Shown here: positions 1-9,420 of the stretch, one piece after another | Position numbering within the stretch: the stretch's first letter is position 1 | How the letters are laid out: each line of letters starts with the position of its first letter | Assembly: GCA_019649035.1 (NCBI GenBank) | Contig: BMAT01009950.1 | Location: 6,260-30,258 of the forward strand | Length of the DNA stretch: 23,999 bases | Source of the DNA: Elysia marginata | Lineage: Eukaryota; Mollusca; Gastropoda; Plakobranchidae | Direction: 5' to 3' | Made by a program: the position numbers and the translations under genes | Notes under the pieces: model-generated | Told to the model about the DNA's origin: nothing | The model's database searches: none | What the model saw: only the letters and a program-made list of their open reading frames with translations

Positions 1-829
1 TCTCTCTCTCTATTTATCTCTCTCTCTTGTTTTGTAATACAATTTTACAAGCTTACTATTGGGATTTGAACAATTGGCATTAAATTAATATTACTTAAGA
101 ACCATGTTTCTTTCTGAATATAAAAGCAACCAAGATTATTCAGGGACAAATATCTAAGAATCAAGTCTTTAAAAAGAATTATATTGTAGGGTTCCCACAC
201 AATGAGTCTACTTGAGGTGTTGGTCAATTCAAGGAAATGTGCATTTTAGAGCATTTGGTCAAATTTTTACTCAAAATTGTTTGCGTAAGTTGAAATTTTA
301 TAATATTTTCCATCATATCCTTTCATGAGAAAATCAAAACGAATTTTTTAATGTGTTTTAGGGGTTGTTAATACACGGTAGTGCCGTTTTGGTTTCTACA
401 ATATGAAAACTTAAAGTCCAATTTTCTCTACATTTTGAAAATTATGCCTCTTGGATTCCTTGTCTTTCAAGTGCAGTAACTTAAAACCTTATTAATATAT
501 TCAAATAATTTTTTCACCATCTTAGAGAGCCTTTAAAGGCCTTTCCAAACACGTATACAACTTCACATCACAAAATTCTGCATGTAGACTTATTTTGTGG
601 GATCTTTACACTTATCATTTCACATGTTCTTTGAAGACAGAATTCTTACAAGTTTCTCACTCTTCCAAAGAAAATAAAATACATCGCTAGAGGATCTTCA
701 AACTCAACTAGTCATATTTTTTAGCTTTGCCTGATTTATTCTGTTTGCCTCAATTCTCAGCGCAAAGTTATTGTGAGAAAATAAATGCTAATAGCCAAAT
801 AACACTTAATTTGAAATTGGCTATTTCAG
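1..829. other. Intron of the TCAIM-like gene, leftmost part
   Basis: This stretch is AT-rich and I see no coding exon in it on either strand. It opens with a short (TC)n run at 1-28. I looked for the exon that must precede 830, which should end after the second base of a codon and encode the residues just before the RPIDW motif. I found no stretch that both matches and ends in a usable donor. A GTAAGT donor-like site near 284 follows no recognisable coding sequence. The preceding exon therefore probably lies outside the window. Confidence 0.5.
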
Positions 830-940
830 CGACAATCAAAGTACAAACAGACCTATTGACTGGCATCCATCATTCTATACAGCAATGGGCAGAGATAATC
901 CCTTTGGTATAAACAATAGATCAATTGTTTTAACTCTGAG
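830..940 (+). CDS. TCAIM: TCAIM-like gene, internal coding exon 1 of those visible
   Basis: This is the first visible coding exon of a TCAIM orthologue, a mitochondrial protein with a DUF4460 N-terminal part (outside the window) and a DUF4461 C-terminal part. The acceptor is CTATTTCAG ending at 829 and the donor is GTAAGA at 941. Base 830 is the third base of a split codon, and the exon then reads DNQSTNRPIDWHPSFYTAMG and continues to SIVLTLR. The RPIDW...SFY segment lines up with RPIKW...SYY of human TCAIM, recalled from memory, at roughly human residue 160. The exon ends after two codon bases (AG), completed by the first base of the next exon. Human TCAIM is reported to act in mitochondria and to dampen T-cell activation. 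An invertebrate copy must have a more general mitochondrial role, which the sequence does not reveal. No protein search was run. Confidence 0.8.
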
Positions 941-1666
941 GTAAGATTTAGTGGTTTTGCTGCTCTTGTTGTATGTTGTCTGTAATTTTCTGTAAACTTT
1001 AATTTAAAATCAACAGCTACCTTACAAGTGTCTTGGTTTTAAGTTCATTTTGACATCATTCCATGAGGACGGTAAGAAGGGTCTTAGCACACTTTTCAAT
1101 CACAGTTGTACTGAAAAGACACAGTAATGTTAACTGCCATGGTGACAAAATCTAAAGACAGTAGCAACAGATGTCATAGCAATAGCTGAATTAGCAACAG
1201 TGCTTGTAATAGTTAAAATAATCTCAGGACTAAAAAGTAAGGTTTATTATTACAAGCTTTGCATCAAGCTTAACCTTGAAAGTTAATATTAATTTGAAAA
1301 AAAATTAACAGTTTTGTTTTTATCTTCATCCCAACTTCCTTATCAGCAAAAACCTGAAATAAAAGGCTTAAAGAAATTGTAACTACTATAATAAAGAAAA
1401 CAAACTTTGGTGATGTTAATTTCTAAACTTAAATTAGCATTTTCATCATAGAATATATCAACCTCAGGTATACTTAAGCTTATTCTACATCATAGATGTA
1501 ACAGTTTTTCAAATATCTTTAGTCACTAAGGATAAAGGTATAAGGGTTTCAAACTGCATTCCAGTTTTTTTAATTTTAGAACTATAAAGGCTATGTACCC
1601 TCAGGCTTTATAAGGAAAACAATCTGACAATTTTCAATACACTGTTTGACATTAATCTGTGCACAG
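941..1666 (+). other. Intron, phase 2, 726 bp
   Basis: This intron is bounded by GTAAGA at 941 and CACAG ending at 1666. It is AT-rich, and I see no repeat element or embedded gene in it. Confidence 0.75.
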
Positions 1667-1890
1667 GTCCTGGCTTAGAATGAACATCGAAAGATCCCGG
1701 TCACACCAAGAAGGGATGCGATATATTCAAAATGATATAGCGCGGTTACTACACAAGTTTCAGACAGATCTTTGTCTGCAAGCCATCCGCTTTGACAGTG
1801 CTTGGGGTATCCAACACTTCCGTGGCTGTCTGATGTCCTTCGACAGATTGTTTAAGACACATCCAAAGTTTCTCAAGCATGTCCTTAAAG
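1667..1890 (+). CDS. TCAIM: TCAIM-like gene, internal coding exon 2
   Basis: The exon completes the split Arg codon and reads SWLRMNIERSRSHQEG, then a helical stretch, then IRFDSAWGIQHFRG and a lysine-rich end (FLKHVLK). The SAWGIQH segment corresponds to RSWGIAH of human TCAIM, and SWLRMN to SWLDNN. Both are close enough, and spaced similarly enough, to anchor the identification. The middle (about residues 15 to 45 of the exon) looks like an amphipathic helix rich in K, R, Q and L. The reading frame stays open past the donor for about 75 bases, but GTACAA at 1891 and the match of the next exon fix the end at 1890, phase 1. The acceptor is GCACAG ending at 1666. Confidence 0.87.
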
Positions 1891-2237
1891 GTACAAACAA
1901 TCGTTTAAGTTTGTGTTTCAAATCTCCTTATCCCTTTTCTTGCAAATTTTTTTTCTTTAGGAATTAGGAAGTGTTTTTTTTCTGTTAGCTTTGATTCACA
2001 TGATAAAAAACAAGTTGCTTCTTGCAAAATTGATTTTTTGTGGAAATGACCAGAGATGAGTATTCTCATAAAATCAGTGAGTGCTCAAGTGAGGCAAGCA
2101 AGAATTTTTGCAAATGATACTTCATTATTTTACTGAAATCAGGTCAGAGCCAAAGAACCTTTGTTGATATGAAAGTAGGGATTTTATCTTAAACATGCAA
2201 GGCATCTCTTTGCTAAAACTTATTAAAAAATCTCAAA

Positions 2238-2270
2238 TGAAAAGAAAAGAAAAGAAAAGAAAAGAAAAAA
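2238..2270. repeat. (AAAAG)n microsatellite
   Basis: About six tandem copies of a five-base A-rich unit (AAAAG) are directly visible, inside an intron. It is an ordinary slippage repeat and may be length-polymorphic. Confidence 0.9.
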
Positions 2271-2439
2271 TTAAAAATCTACAAAATGAGCTGAAATAAG
2301 TATGTGGTTTTGTGATGACCCTCAGTTAGGAAAGAAGGAAGGCCTTTGAACACTTTAAGACACTTTAATTGAGCATCTTATGTAGACTACCATTTATGCA
2401 GCGCTCCGGCAAAATGAGTAGAATTAAACCTTGCTTTGT

Positions 2440-2525
2440 ATTTTTACTGAGACACCCTAACAATTCAACCCAACATTCCCTGGTCCACCCACCTGTAAAA
2501 TGGGTACCCAGCTACAAGCAATGTT
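2440..2525 (+). mobile_element. Possible SINE fragment with a core like that of the 4131-4388 SINE
   Basis: The segment 2481-2516 reads GGTCCACCCACCTGTAAAAT and then GGGTACCCAGCTAC. It resembles the core on the minus strand of the SINE at 4131-4388 (CCCACCCAGCACTTGATGGG and then TAGCTAG). Both show CCACCCA followed about ten bases later by ATGGGTA and then an AGCTA. No tRNA-like head with A and B boxes is recognisable upstream, so this is either a truncated copy or another family sharing the core. The limits given are approximate. Confidence 0.4.
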
Positions 2526-3590
2526 TGAATTTGTGATATTGTTAGGAGATTAGAGATACGATTGTAAAGCATATTTGAGATCATCACTCTGCCATCAAAA
2601 GTAGACATTATAGCTTAGGGGAACATTATGAATAAAATAATTTGAAATAATATAGGAAGAAGGATGAGAATCTATAGTAGCTGAATTAATAGCCAGCATA
2701 ATCAGACTAGTGGAAAAAATTTATAATTTTGAGTCTATTTTTAATTTAAGATATGCTTTAGAAATAAATAAGATTTATCAATTGAATTTCAGTAGGTTTT
2801 GATTGGTATGATCTTTCCCCAAAATTCAGAAAGCAGCTATTCAACGATGGTACAAATTTAAACTCAAATTCCTCAAAAGTCAAAAGATGCAATATCATGA
2901 TTTTTAGATTAGCATAAGCTACAAGGTCTTATCTATTAACTGACAGAGTTTTATGGCAAAGTTTTAACTGCAAAGTATTTAATTTTGTGTTTTATGACCC
3001 AACCACTGCATGATGATGTATGATCACTAAACTTTGTTCACAATTTTCTCCATTCTTTATTTTTCTAGCCTGTACTTTTAAAAAAAGACATACCTCATGA
3101 AGCGTTTGAGATACTGAATTCATTTAAAAAGAAAAACATGCAGGAAATATTTTTCGATAGCAATTCCATGAATGAAGAATAATTGACAAATGTGAAGTGT
3201 CTTCCTGAATCACCACACAAATTTTTAACTGTATATTATCAATATTTATCAATATTAAACATCTGCGCTCTTATTATTTGTAAGCTATATTGTTTTTTAG
3301 ACTTGAATCACCCGTTGTCTTCTTAGGCAGCAAAATATCTCATTCTCAAACCATGTAGCAAGGTGAATCAAGTTAAAGTCAAGATAATGGAACATTTAAC
3401 TTACATGATTTATCTTATGTAGGCCATTCTAAACCATGACAAAGGTAGAATTCATTTTGAGCTTTCATCAAAAAGCAATGGCTTTAGTATCTTTTTTGGT
3501 CCAAATTTAGTAGCTACAAGGAAGTTTATAGGTCTGTTGGAAAAAGATAAAAGCCAATTTTATTTTAATCCACTTAATGTTTATTTTCAG

Positions 3591-3682
3591 GGAAAACTTT
3601 GGTTTTTAGCAACTGCACAGGTGTGAGCCGACTGGGAGAGGTTGTGCTCAGTAGTGAAGACGTTCCTCAGACATGGATCACT
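3591..3682 (+). CDS. TCAIM: TCAIM-like gene, internal coding exon 3
   Basis: This short exon reads GKTLVFSNCTGVSRLGEVVL and then SSEDVPQTWIT. It aligns with human TCAIM CTIIFTDRSGM...GHVMLGTMDVHHHWT, recalled from memory. Two donors are possible, GTAGGT at 3683 and GTAGAC at 3687. The first ends the exon in phase 0, which agrees with the next exon starting in phase 0 at 6640. It also gives an ungapped alignment to the human protein from the shared Trp through the QVV of the next exon, so 3682 is the chosen end. The acceptor is a good pyrimidine-rich TTATTTTCAG. Confidence 0.85.
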
Positions 3683-3692
3683 GTAGGTAGAC

Positions 3693-3977
3693 ATTACTCA
3701 ATACACTGATGCTGGCATGCAATTCAGGGGGGCTAGATGTTATTATCTAGTGTGTAATGCTGTGACAGTTTTGTCATGTATGCGTTGCTAAAAAATTCCT
3801 TCATTAGGCAGGATTACTCAATACACTTAGACAAACATAGAAGAGCAACAGATCAAACCCTTTAAAATGCTATGAAGAGTTTTTCTCTTGCCTTAAGTGC
3901 TGAAGATTATTATTTTGTGTGTATCGGGTAATTCTTTGACAGTTCTGTGTTGCTAAAACATTCTTTTATTTAACAGG
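3693..3977 (+). repeat. Diverged two-copy tandem duplication
   Basis: Copy one (3693-3812) and copy two (3813-3977) both begin ATTACTCAATACACT. Both end with a TGACAGTT segment, then GTTGCTAAAA, CATT/TTCC and finally AGG. The middle of copy two carries about 45 extra bases. The copies abut directly just inside the intron. The divergence suggests an old duplication or two members of one short repeat family. Confidence 0.65.
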
Positions 3978-4328
3978 ATTTTTTAAGTTAAATGTTTTCT
4001 GCAATTTGAAAGTAATAACTTGCATGGCATGCTGAAAAATAAAATTTGTTTAACTTTTTGACTGCGCTGTGTACGTACACTATATGAGCTCCTGCCCCAT
4101 TGGTCCATGGCGCTGTCTATGCACACTGTAAAGTAAAGGTAGTCCCATACTCGACATGAGCGTAGGGGAACAAGGAGCAGGGTCCTTGTTTTTCTAGGCA
4201 CACGGCATAGTGAGGTACTTTGCCATTGCTTTCCTCGCCGCCTTTACTTTCACCGAGTTTTAAGAGACCTAGCTACCCATCAAGTGCTGGGTGGGCACAG
4301 GAGAGCAAATAAAATTTAGCCCGGACTG

Positions 4329-4339
4329 GGGATCAAACC
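4329..4339 (-). promoter_or_regulatory. SINE Pol III B box
   Basis: GGTTTGATCCC on the minus strand departs at one position from the tRNA T-arm type B-box consensus. It marks the element as derived from a tRNA gene and not from 7SL or 5S RNA. Confidence 0.8.
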
Positions 4340-4371
4340 CGCAACCTCTCAGATAGCGGTCAACTGCCCTA

Positions 4372-4383
4372 CCGATTGCGCCA
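4372..4383 (-). promoter_or_regulatory. SINE Pol III A box
   Basis: TGGCGCAATCGG on the minus strand fits the tRNA internal-promoter A box. It lies 33 bases before the B box (4329-4339), the usual spacing within a tRNA-like head. Confidence 0.8.
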
Positions 4384-5489
4384 CTGCTCACACTGTATAT
4401 GTTCCATAAACCAAGTTTTCTACATGGTTACAAAAATTTTAGATCTATAATTAGATCTTTATAATTTATACACATATATCCTTACTGAAAACCTAGATCT
4501 ATTTTCTACAGGTCATCTTCAAATTCAAGATGTAGATTTAGACAAACCCTCTTTACCTATCAGTGTTTGAAAATTTCCTTAGCACACAGCAGGGAATTTT
4601 ATGTAGCCATAAATAACTAAGATATTTTTCTCTCACAAACATGAAATTTCTCGCAAAAATTCTCAAACCCCATGTCTTGAACCACAGCAAGACATATATG
4701 CTCACAATTCAGTGAAATCTCAATACTAATGTTAAGGATTCTCAGCACATTAATAAGATGCAACTTTCTATCATCTCACCAAACAGCGATCTTTCATTGA
4801 TCATTCTAGACTTTAAAAAATGCTCTGATGCAACAAATTATTAAACAATAAAGTCTGGATTTGTGAGGGCACATTTTGAAAATAAGGACATAGTCTTTAT
4901 TTTTAAACAAGGTCTAATGATTGGGCAAAAAGTTTGAGAAAAAACATAAACTGGTTATTCACCATTGGTGCCATTTTGCTGCTTAATAGCGTAAATTTCA
5001 ATATGTTCCAACCTTTCCAATTTTTTTCCATGATCTAAAACTGTCACCCAATGTTCTTTTATAGGTCAAACATAAGTTTTCACGTACAAGATCTAACATC
5101 ATCTGATTTATTCTACATTTGTAATTTTTGGAGAGATGCAAATTTATTTTAGGCAGGCATGCAGAGGGAGGGTGTGAGTATGAACTGAAAGCCATAACAT
5201 CTAGAAATCTTTATCTGCCAAGGACAATGGAAATAGTGATAGAGATCTAAATTAAAGGGCAATGTGAATTTTTACTGTTTTACCCATAATCTACTGCAAT
5301 TCACGACGTCTGTACATGTATAGATTTAAGGTTTTTGTTTTAAGCTCTCTCATCTAGTCTAGAATAAATTCGTCTGAGAATAAGAAATTTAAAGGAAAAT
5401 TAGAGGGTGCACTGAACAGCACTTCCTGAATTTAGATCTCAGCCAAGATTTGTTAAAAACAAAACAAATAATTACGAAAAATGGCTTAA

Positions 5490-5560
5490 GAGATTTTTAG
5501 GAGAGCATGCCCCCGCACCCCCCTAGAAAAGCTCCTGCCTTTGGCTGTGGCATCAACTGT
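5490..5560. repeat. C-rich block, possible fragment of a dispersed repeat
   Basis: GAGCATGCCCCCGCACCCCC followed by CTAGAAAAGC stands out from the AT-rich surroundings. Similar C-rich blocks occur in dispersed repeats of marine invertebrates as I remember them, but I cannot name a family, and neither end is defined. Confidence 0.3.
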
Positions 5561-6639
5561 TAACGCCAGCTAAAGCTCTACCCTTTAAAAACATTATGAA
5601 ATGCACCCATGATCAATGCCCACAAATTAGAATTTACAACCCTTACAAGAAACAAAACAGCGAAATAGGAAGTTAATTGGGACATAGTAGACTGAGGCTA
5701 CAATAGTTTTCTACTGTCTTACAATAAAAATTTAGAAATGCACAGATGAAAGGGGACAAAATTAAAACCAGCACAAAGATAAAACTTCACCTGCCTCTTG
5801 TGAAATGGGTGCTCAACTGTGGCACACATTCATTTACCCAGACGGAGGCAAAACAATTAAATGTCTTGCATAAAATAAAATTGAAGAGGATTTTGGTTCA
5901 GTCAGGATTACAAACCCCTCAGAATATAACACATGCATTAATTGTTAAAGATTAATATTGTTATAGAAAGTTGAGAGCACCTTTAAATTAAAATGTATCT
6001 TACGGGAGGGGGGTAGCGGAACTCTTTAAAAAAAACCAATAGAAAGCTTCCTTATTCCAACAGACAATAAATATAGAGACAGGCTACTGACAAAAAGTTA
6101 CAGCCCTCTAAGGCTGGGCAATTATCCCCCTTCTGCCAATCATAACTGTTGATTTATCGCCCTCATACCAATTACATATATTGAGATATTGAGTGTTTGA
6201 TATCATATTTAGCCTTCATCATCCAGGAGTCACCCACTGGCCAGATATATCACCTTACCACAGAAATATAGCAAAAAACATATCGCCAATTACTGACCTC
6301 GATTAGCATTACTGTAGACCATTGACTGTGAGAACTGGTGCCAGTCTGTGGCTTCTGTCTATATACTGTGTAGACGCTGGCACACTTGATTGGGAAAAGT
6401 TGACCGGGGAAACTGCAGGTGGCAGGGAACTACCATCCCCTCAATAAAGGCCCTAGTTAAGGTCAGGAAAACTAGGTTCTGCTTAAATAAGTACAAGTGA
6501 TGGCCAAGGATTTAAGAGGATAGTAAAAACAGTCAACCCAGACCACAACCTCACACATTATTAATTGTTTGCAGCACTCTTCCATCAGAGTTGGCAGTAG
6601 AGCCTTATTTAATTCTTATCTTTCTAATGATGCTTACAG

Positions 6640-6884
6640 ATGCTTAAATCAGTGAGTGCTTATGAAGCTGTGCTGGCTCGTCTCCCAACCATGGAAGCCA
6701 AGCTGTCTGACTTACTGTGCCAAGCTCAGGTGGTCAGGCGTGAGAAGAAGCTGGGGCACATCATGGCAGAGGACTATGAACTTCTCCTGAATCGAGTTCT
6801 CAACTCTCTTAGGAGATGCCAGGATTACGTATTTGCTACTTTTAATGGCAAGGATCTTTCCCACTTGCAAGTCAGAGTTGAAGG
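6640..6884 (+). CDS. TCAIM: TCAIM-like gene, internal coding exon 4
   Basis: The exon reads MLKSVSAYEAVLARLPTMEA and then LSDLLCQAQVVRREKKLGHI, EDYELLLNRVLNSLRRCQDY and VFATFNGKDL. It aligns with human TCAIM ...LFERLPSYFDLQRRL, GIQVVYIEELQPVLTLEEYY and SLLDVFYNRLL. The conserved QVV and EDYELLLNRVL/EEYYSLLDVFYNRL segments are the clearest anchors in this part of the DUF4461 region. It is predicted to be mostly alpha-helical. The first codon happens to be ATG, but the phase-0 junction with 3682 shows this is an internal exon and not a start. The donor is GTAATT at 6885, leaving two bases (GG) of a Gly codon, phase 2. Confidence 0.88.
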
Positions 6885-7559
6885 GTAATTTTGATTTTTA
6901 CGAACTGGTACTGTAGCTTTTTTAACAAAGCTGTTTCATTTTGTACATATTTAAATGGCACATATCGTCGTGCCCGTGCACTTTTTGCGTATGTTATTTT
7001 TTACAACTTTTCAGGAGAGCAAAAAAACTGAATAACTTCCTTCAAAATCACACAAAATTTTTCAAAATTTGACAGTTGTTTGAAAATAATAAATGAAACA
7101 TGTTTATGAAAAAAAATTACATAGATCAATGAAGAAAACATTATTATTCGAAAAAAACCTACTTAGGCATATTTCGCATGGCCTAAACTCACTTACGCAA
7201 TTTGGCATAGTGCTATATTTACCGTTCAGGCACAAAGAAACGCAATACACTCATTGTTATGATAATGGAAGTAGTTGTTGTCTTAGTGAGCATAACGACT
7301 TTATTCGCAACAATAGCAGCAAACTTGTGTGCTGTAAACAACCTATGATTTGGATTGAGCTCTAAATGATGAGCGGAAGATACCAAAAAGGTAGAAAAAA
7401 ACAAAGTGACAACAAAAGAACAAAAAAATTATATTGATTAAAACATGTCAAAATTAGAAAGTAAGACAAATTAACATCAAACTATTAGACCCAGACTGAT
7501 CAGATGATGACTTTATATTATCATCAATATCAATACCCAATTGCAATAATTAGGAAGCA

Positions 7560-9073
7560 TTGGACAGAATGGTGGTAAAAGTTGTCGTCCATAGTCGTCA
7601 AAATAGTTGTCCCATTATCTGTGCCCATGCACCTACTCCAGGAAGCAGTAACGAAGATAGGGACCGCTTTTACAGCGATCTGGATCGCCATCTGAAAGCT
7701 ACACCGCAAAATGGCAAGCGTCATCTGCTGAGCGACTTCAATACATGAGCTGCAATGATTTCAAGAACTGGGAGGGGTTACTAGGACACCATGGCATTGG
7801 AAATTGAACTACAGTTGCCAAAGATTACTGCCTATAGAATTACATGACTATTACCAACATGCTCTTCAGCAAGGATGACAAGTATACTATAAAGCAACAT
7901 GGATGCACCCTCGATCCAAACAGCGGCATTCGATTGATTTGGCAATCTGTCTTAGGGAGACGTCCGCGACCTGGAAGTCACCAAAGTCATGCGTGAAGCC
8001 GAATGCTGGACCGACCACCATCTGGTTATATCAGTCTTGACATTGCACACCATCCCAACACACCGCAAGAAGAAGATTATCAGACCACCCTTCAACGTAT
8101 CGAAACTAACGAACATCAGTCGTGAAAAGCAGTTCGCACAAGATCTAGGTGACAGGCTCACGTCCCTTGGACATATGACTGGAAAATAGAAAGCAGTTCA
8201 AAACCCTTCTGAAGGATTCAGCGACGTTCACTGTTGGACTGAAACAGAGGGTCCAAAAGTAACGTTTTGATGAAAACGACGAGGTGGTCAGACAGCTCTT
8301 GGGAATAGCATTAGTAACTACAACACCATCGAGGGGATCATCCTTGAAGCATTCTCTCTCGACAACTGCGCTCTCGTGGCAATGGCATAGATATAAGTTT
8401 TCTGAGCCCTCACGCTTTTTCAGTCTCACCATCAGTCTTGAAAAGACAGAAGTCGTACTGCACCCAGCCCATGCTTCCACTGCACGTCCTTTAATTCTCT
8501 GTTAAAGGAACAAAGCTGAAGACAGTGGAAGACTTAAAATATCTTACCAGAATCTTCTTCAATGGTGGAACTTTAGACAAGGAGATCAACGCCAGAATCT
8601 TAAAGGCAAGTCAGGCTCTCGGCCGACTGCGAATCCGAGTCTTGAGAAAGCTCAATATCCGCTACTGTACGAAGATTAAAGTATATCATGATATCGTCTT
8701 CATTAGTCTTCTGTGCAGATGTGAGACGTTGACTCGTTACAAAGGTCACCTGAGACAAATAAAACAGTTTCATTGGCAGGACCAAATCATCTATCTGGAA
8801 ATTTTGGACTGATCGAAATCAACAAGCATTAAAGCTACGATCTTGAAATTCCAACTTCGATGAACAGGACATGTCGCTTCAAATTGTGGGCACTGTATTG
8901 CCAAAACAACTGCTATATAGAGAATCTGGTATAGGCAAACGACGCCGAGGTAGTCCTAAAAGCGGTACAAAAACTGTGCGAATGTCAATGCATGGCTGGC
9001 GACATTTCTCTGAGCAATTGGATCGTTGGTTGGGGCGCTATAGCGAACCCACAACAGCTGAGATGCACTAAAC
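7560..9073 (+). mobile_element. LINE (non-LTR retrotransposon) relic with APE endonuclease and internally deleted RT
   Basis: Pieces of a non-LTR retrotransposon protein run in order on the plus strand, in shifting frames. The AP-type endonuclease gives CAHAPTPGSSNEDRDRFYSD and LLSDFNT (7566-7745), WEGLLGHHGIG (about 7770-7805), ATWMHPRSKQRHSIDLAI (about 7893-7947) and RDLEVTKVMREAECWTDHHL (about 7968-8030). The linker ends RFDENDEVVRQLL (about 8260-8300). Most of the reverse transcriptase is then missing, and sequence resumes at LDNCALVAMA (about 8355), where the family has the ADD catalytic motif, followed by SLEKTEV. The C-terminal part follows as INARILKASQALGRLR (8587-8634), TILKFQLR and LPKQLLYRES...GKRRRGSPK (to 9071). 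Several stops and frame changes are present and at least about 1 kb of RT is deleted, so it cannot be active. It belongs to the group often mislabelled craniofacial development protein 2-like. The exact clade is not determined. Confidence 0.88.
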
Positions 9074-9077
9074 TCAA

Positions 9078-9420
9078 CTTTATCTTTACTTCTACCTGTC
9101 CCGTGACAGTTGTTGTTGGGGCGTTACAGTTGACCTGTCAACAATCTCTCCATCCCGTCCTGTCTGCCCCACGTTTGATCTCTTCGCTCATATGCAATCT
9201 TGTCCATTATGTAATGATGTCTTCTTATCTCTACTTCTGCCTTCCTCTTTTTCTTCCTCTTCTAACAGTTCCCCGGAGCACCGTCTTGGCAAGCTTCTTG
9301 CCTCTTGTTATGTGACTGAACCATCTTAGTTTTCATCTTAGTGAGAAGATCTTTATATGAACCAATGGCTTGCCTCATTCTGTTTCTGACTTCCTCATTA
9401 GCTGCAACACAAACCAAGCT
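9078..9420 (-). mobile_element. LINE 3' segment, minus strand, with G/A-rich tail
   Basis: Read on the minus strand from 9420 downward, this encodes ANEEVRNRMRQAIGSYKDLL, then the remains of the HVTR/GLAKTVLRGTVRRGRKRGRQ segment, then NAPTTTVTG and GQVEVK. This is the typical C-terminus of a widespread invertebrate LINE group. The DNA after the final VTG (GACAGGTAGAAGTAAAGATA, 9078-9102 region) is a decayed form of the GGTGAA-type simple tail those elements carry. The coding frame is broken at several places. Its 3' end abuts the 3' end of the plus-strand LINE at 9073, so the two are arranged tail to tail. Confidence 0.82.

Larger units (their letters stand above)
1891..3590 (+). other. Intron, phase 1, 1700 bp
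   Basis: This intron runs from GTACAA at 1891 to TTATTTTCAG ending at 3590. It contains an AAAAG microsatellite near 2240 and a SINE-like core near 2481-2516. The rest is AT-rich sequence in which I see no gene. Confidence 0.8.
4131..4388 (-). mobile_element. tRNA-derived SINE, full-length-looking, with 9-bp target duplications
   Basis: On the minus strand the element starts AGCAGTGGCGCAATCGG. It has a Pol III A box (TGGCGCAATCGG, 4372-4383) and a B box (GGTTTGATCCC, 4329-4339) spaced as in a tRNA. A core follows with CCCACCCAGCACTTGATGGG. Next comes a block GGAAAGCAATGGCAAAGTAC (within 4212-4234) leading to TGCCTAGAAAA, and a tail ending CTACCTTTACTT. The direct repeat CACACTGTA flanks it at 4122-4130 and 4389-4397 and is the likely target-site duplication. 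The GCAATGGCA...TGCCTAGAAAA block resembles the conserved 3' end of RTE/BovB-type LINEs, recalled from memory, which suggests an RTE LINE as mobilising partner. It sits in antisense orientation within the intron. Confidence 0.85.
3683..6639 (+). other. Intron, phase 0, 2957 bp
   Basis: This intron runs from GTAGGT at 3683 to TGCTTACAG ending at 6639. It holds a diverged tandem duplication (3693-3977), a complete-looking SINE (4131-4388) and a C-rich block near 5500-5530. I see no gene in the remainder. Open frames near 5000-5195 and 5746-5955 show no family resemblance. Confidence 0.8.

Noticed and set aside
4325-4390. tRNA gene on the minus strand
   Set aside because: The A and B boxes fit, but the sequence continues into a SINE core and LINE-like tail, is flanked by a 9-bp duplication, and lacks a matching acceptor stem. 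It is the head of a SINE.
6640-6642. ATG at the start of exon 4 as a translation start
   Set aside because: Upstream exons join in phase and align with the same protein family without a gap, so this Met is internal.
7952-8480. Minus-strand frames of 69 and 111 codons
   Set aside because: They are shadows of the plus-strand LINE coding sequence.
8992-9315. 107-codon plus-strand frame
   Set aside because: It spans the junction between two LINEs and reads the second one antisense.
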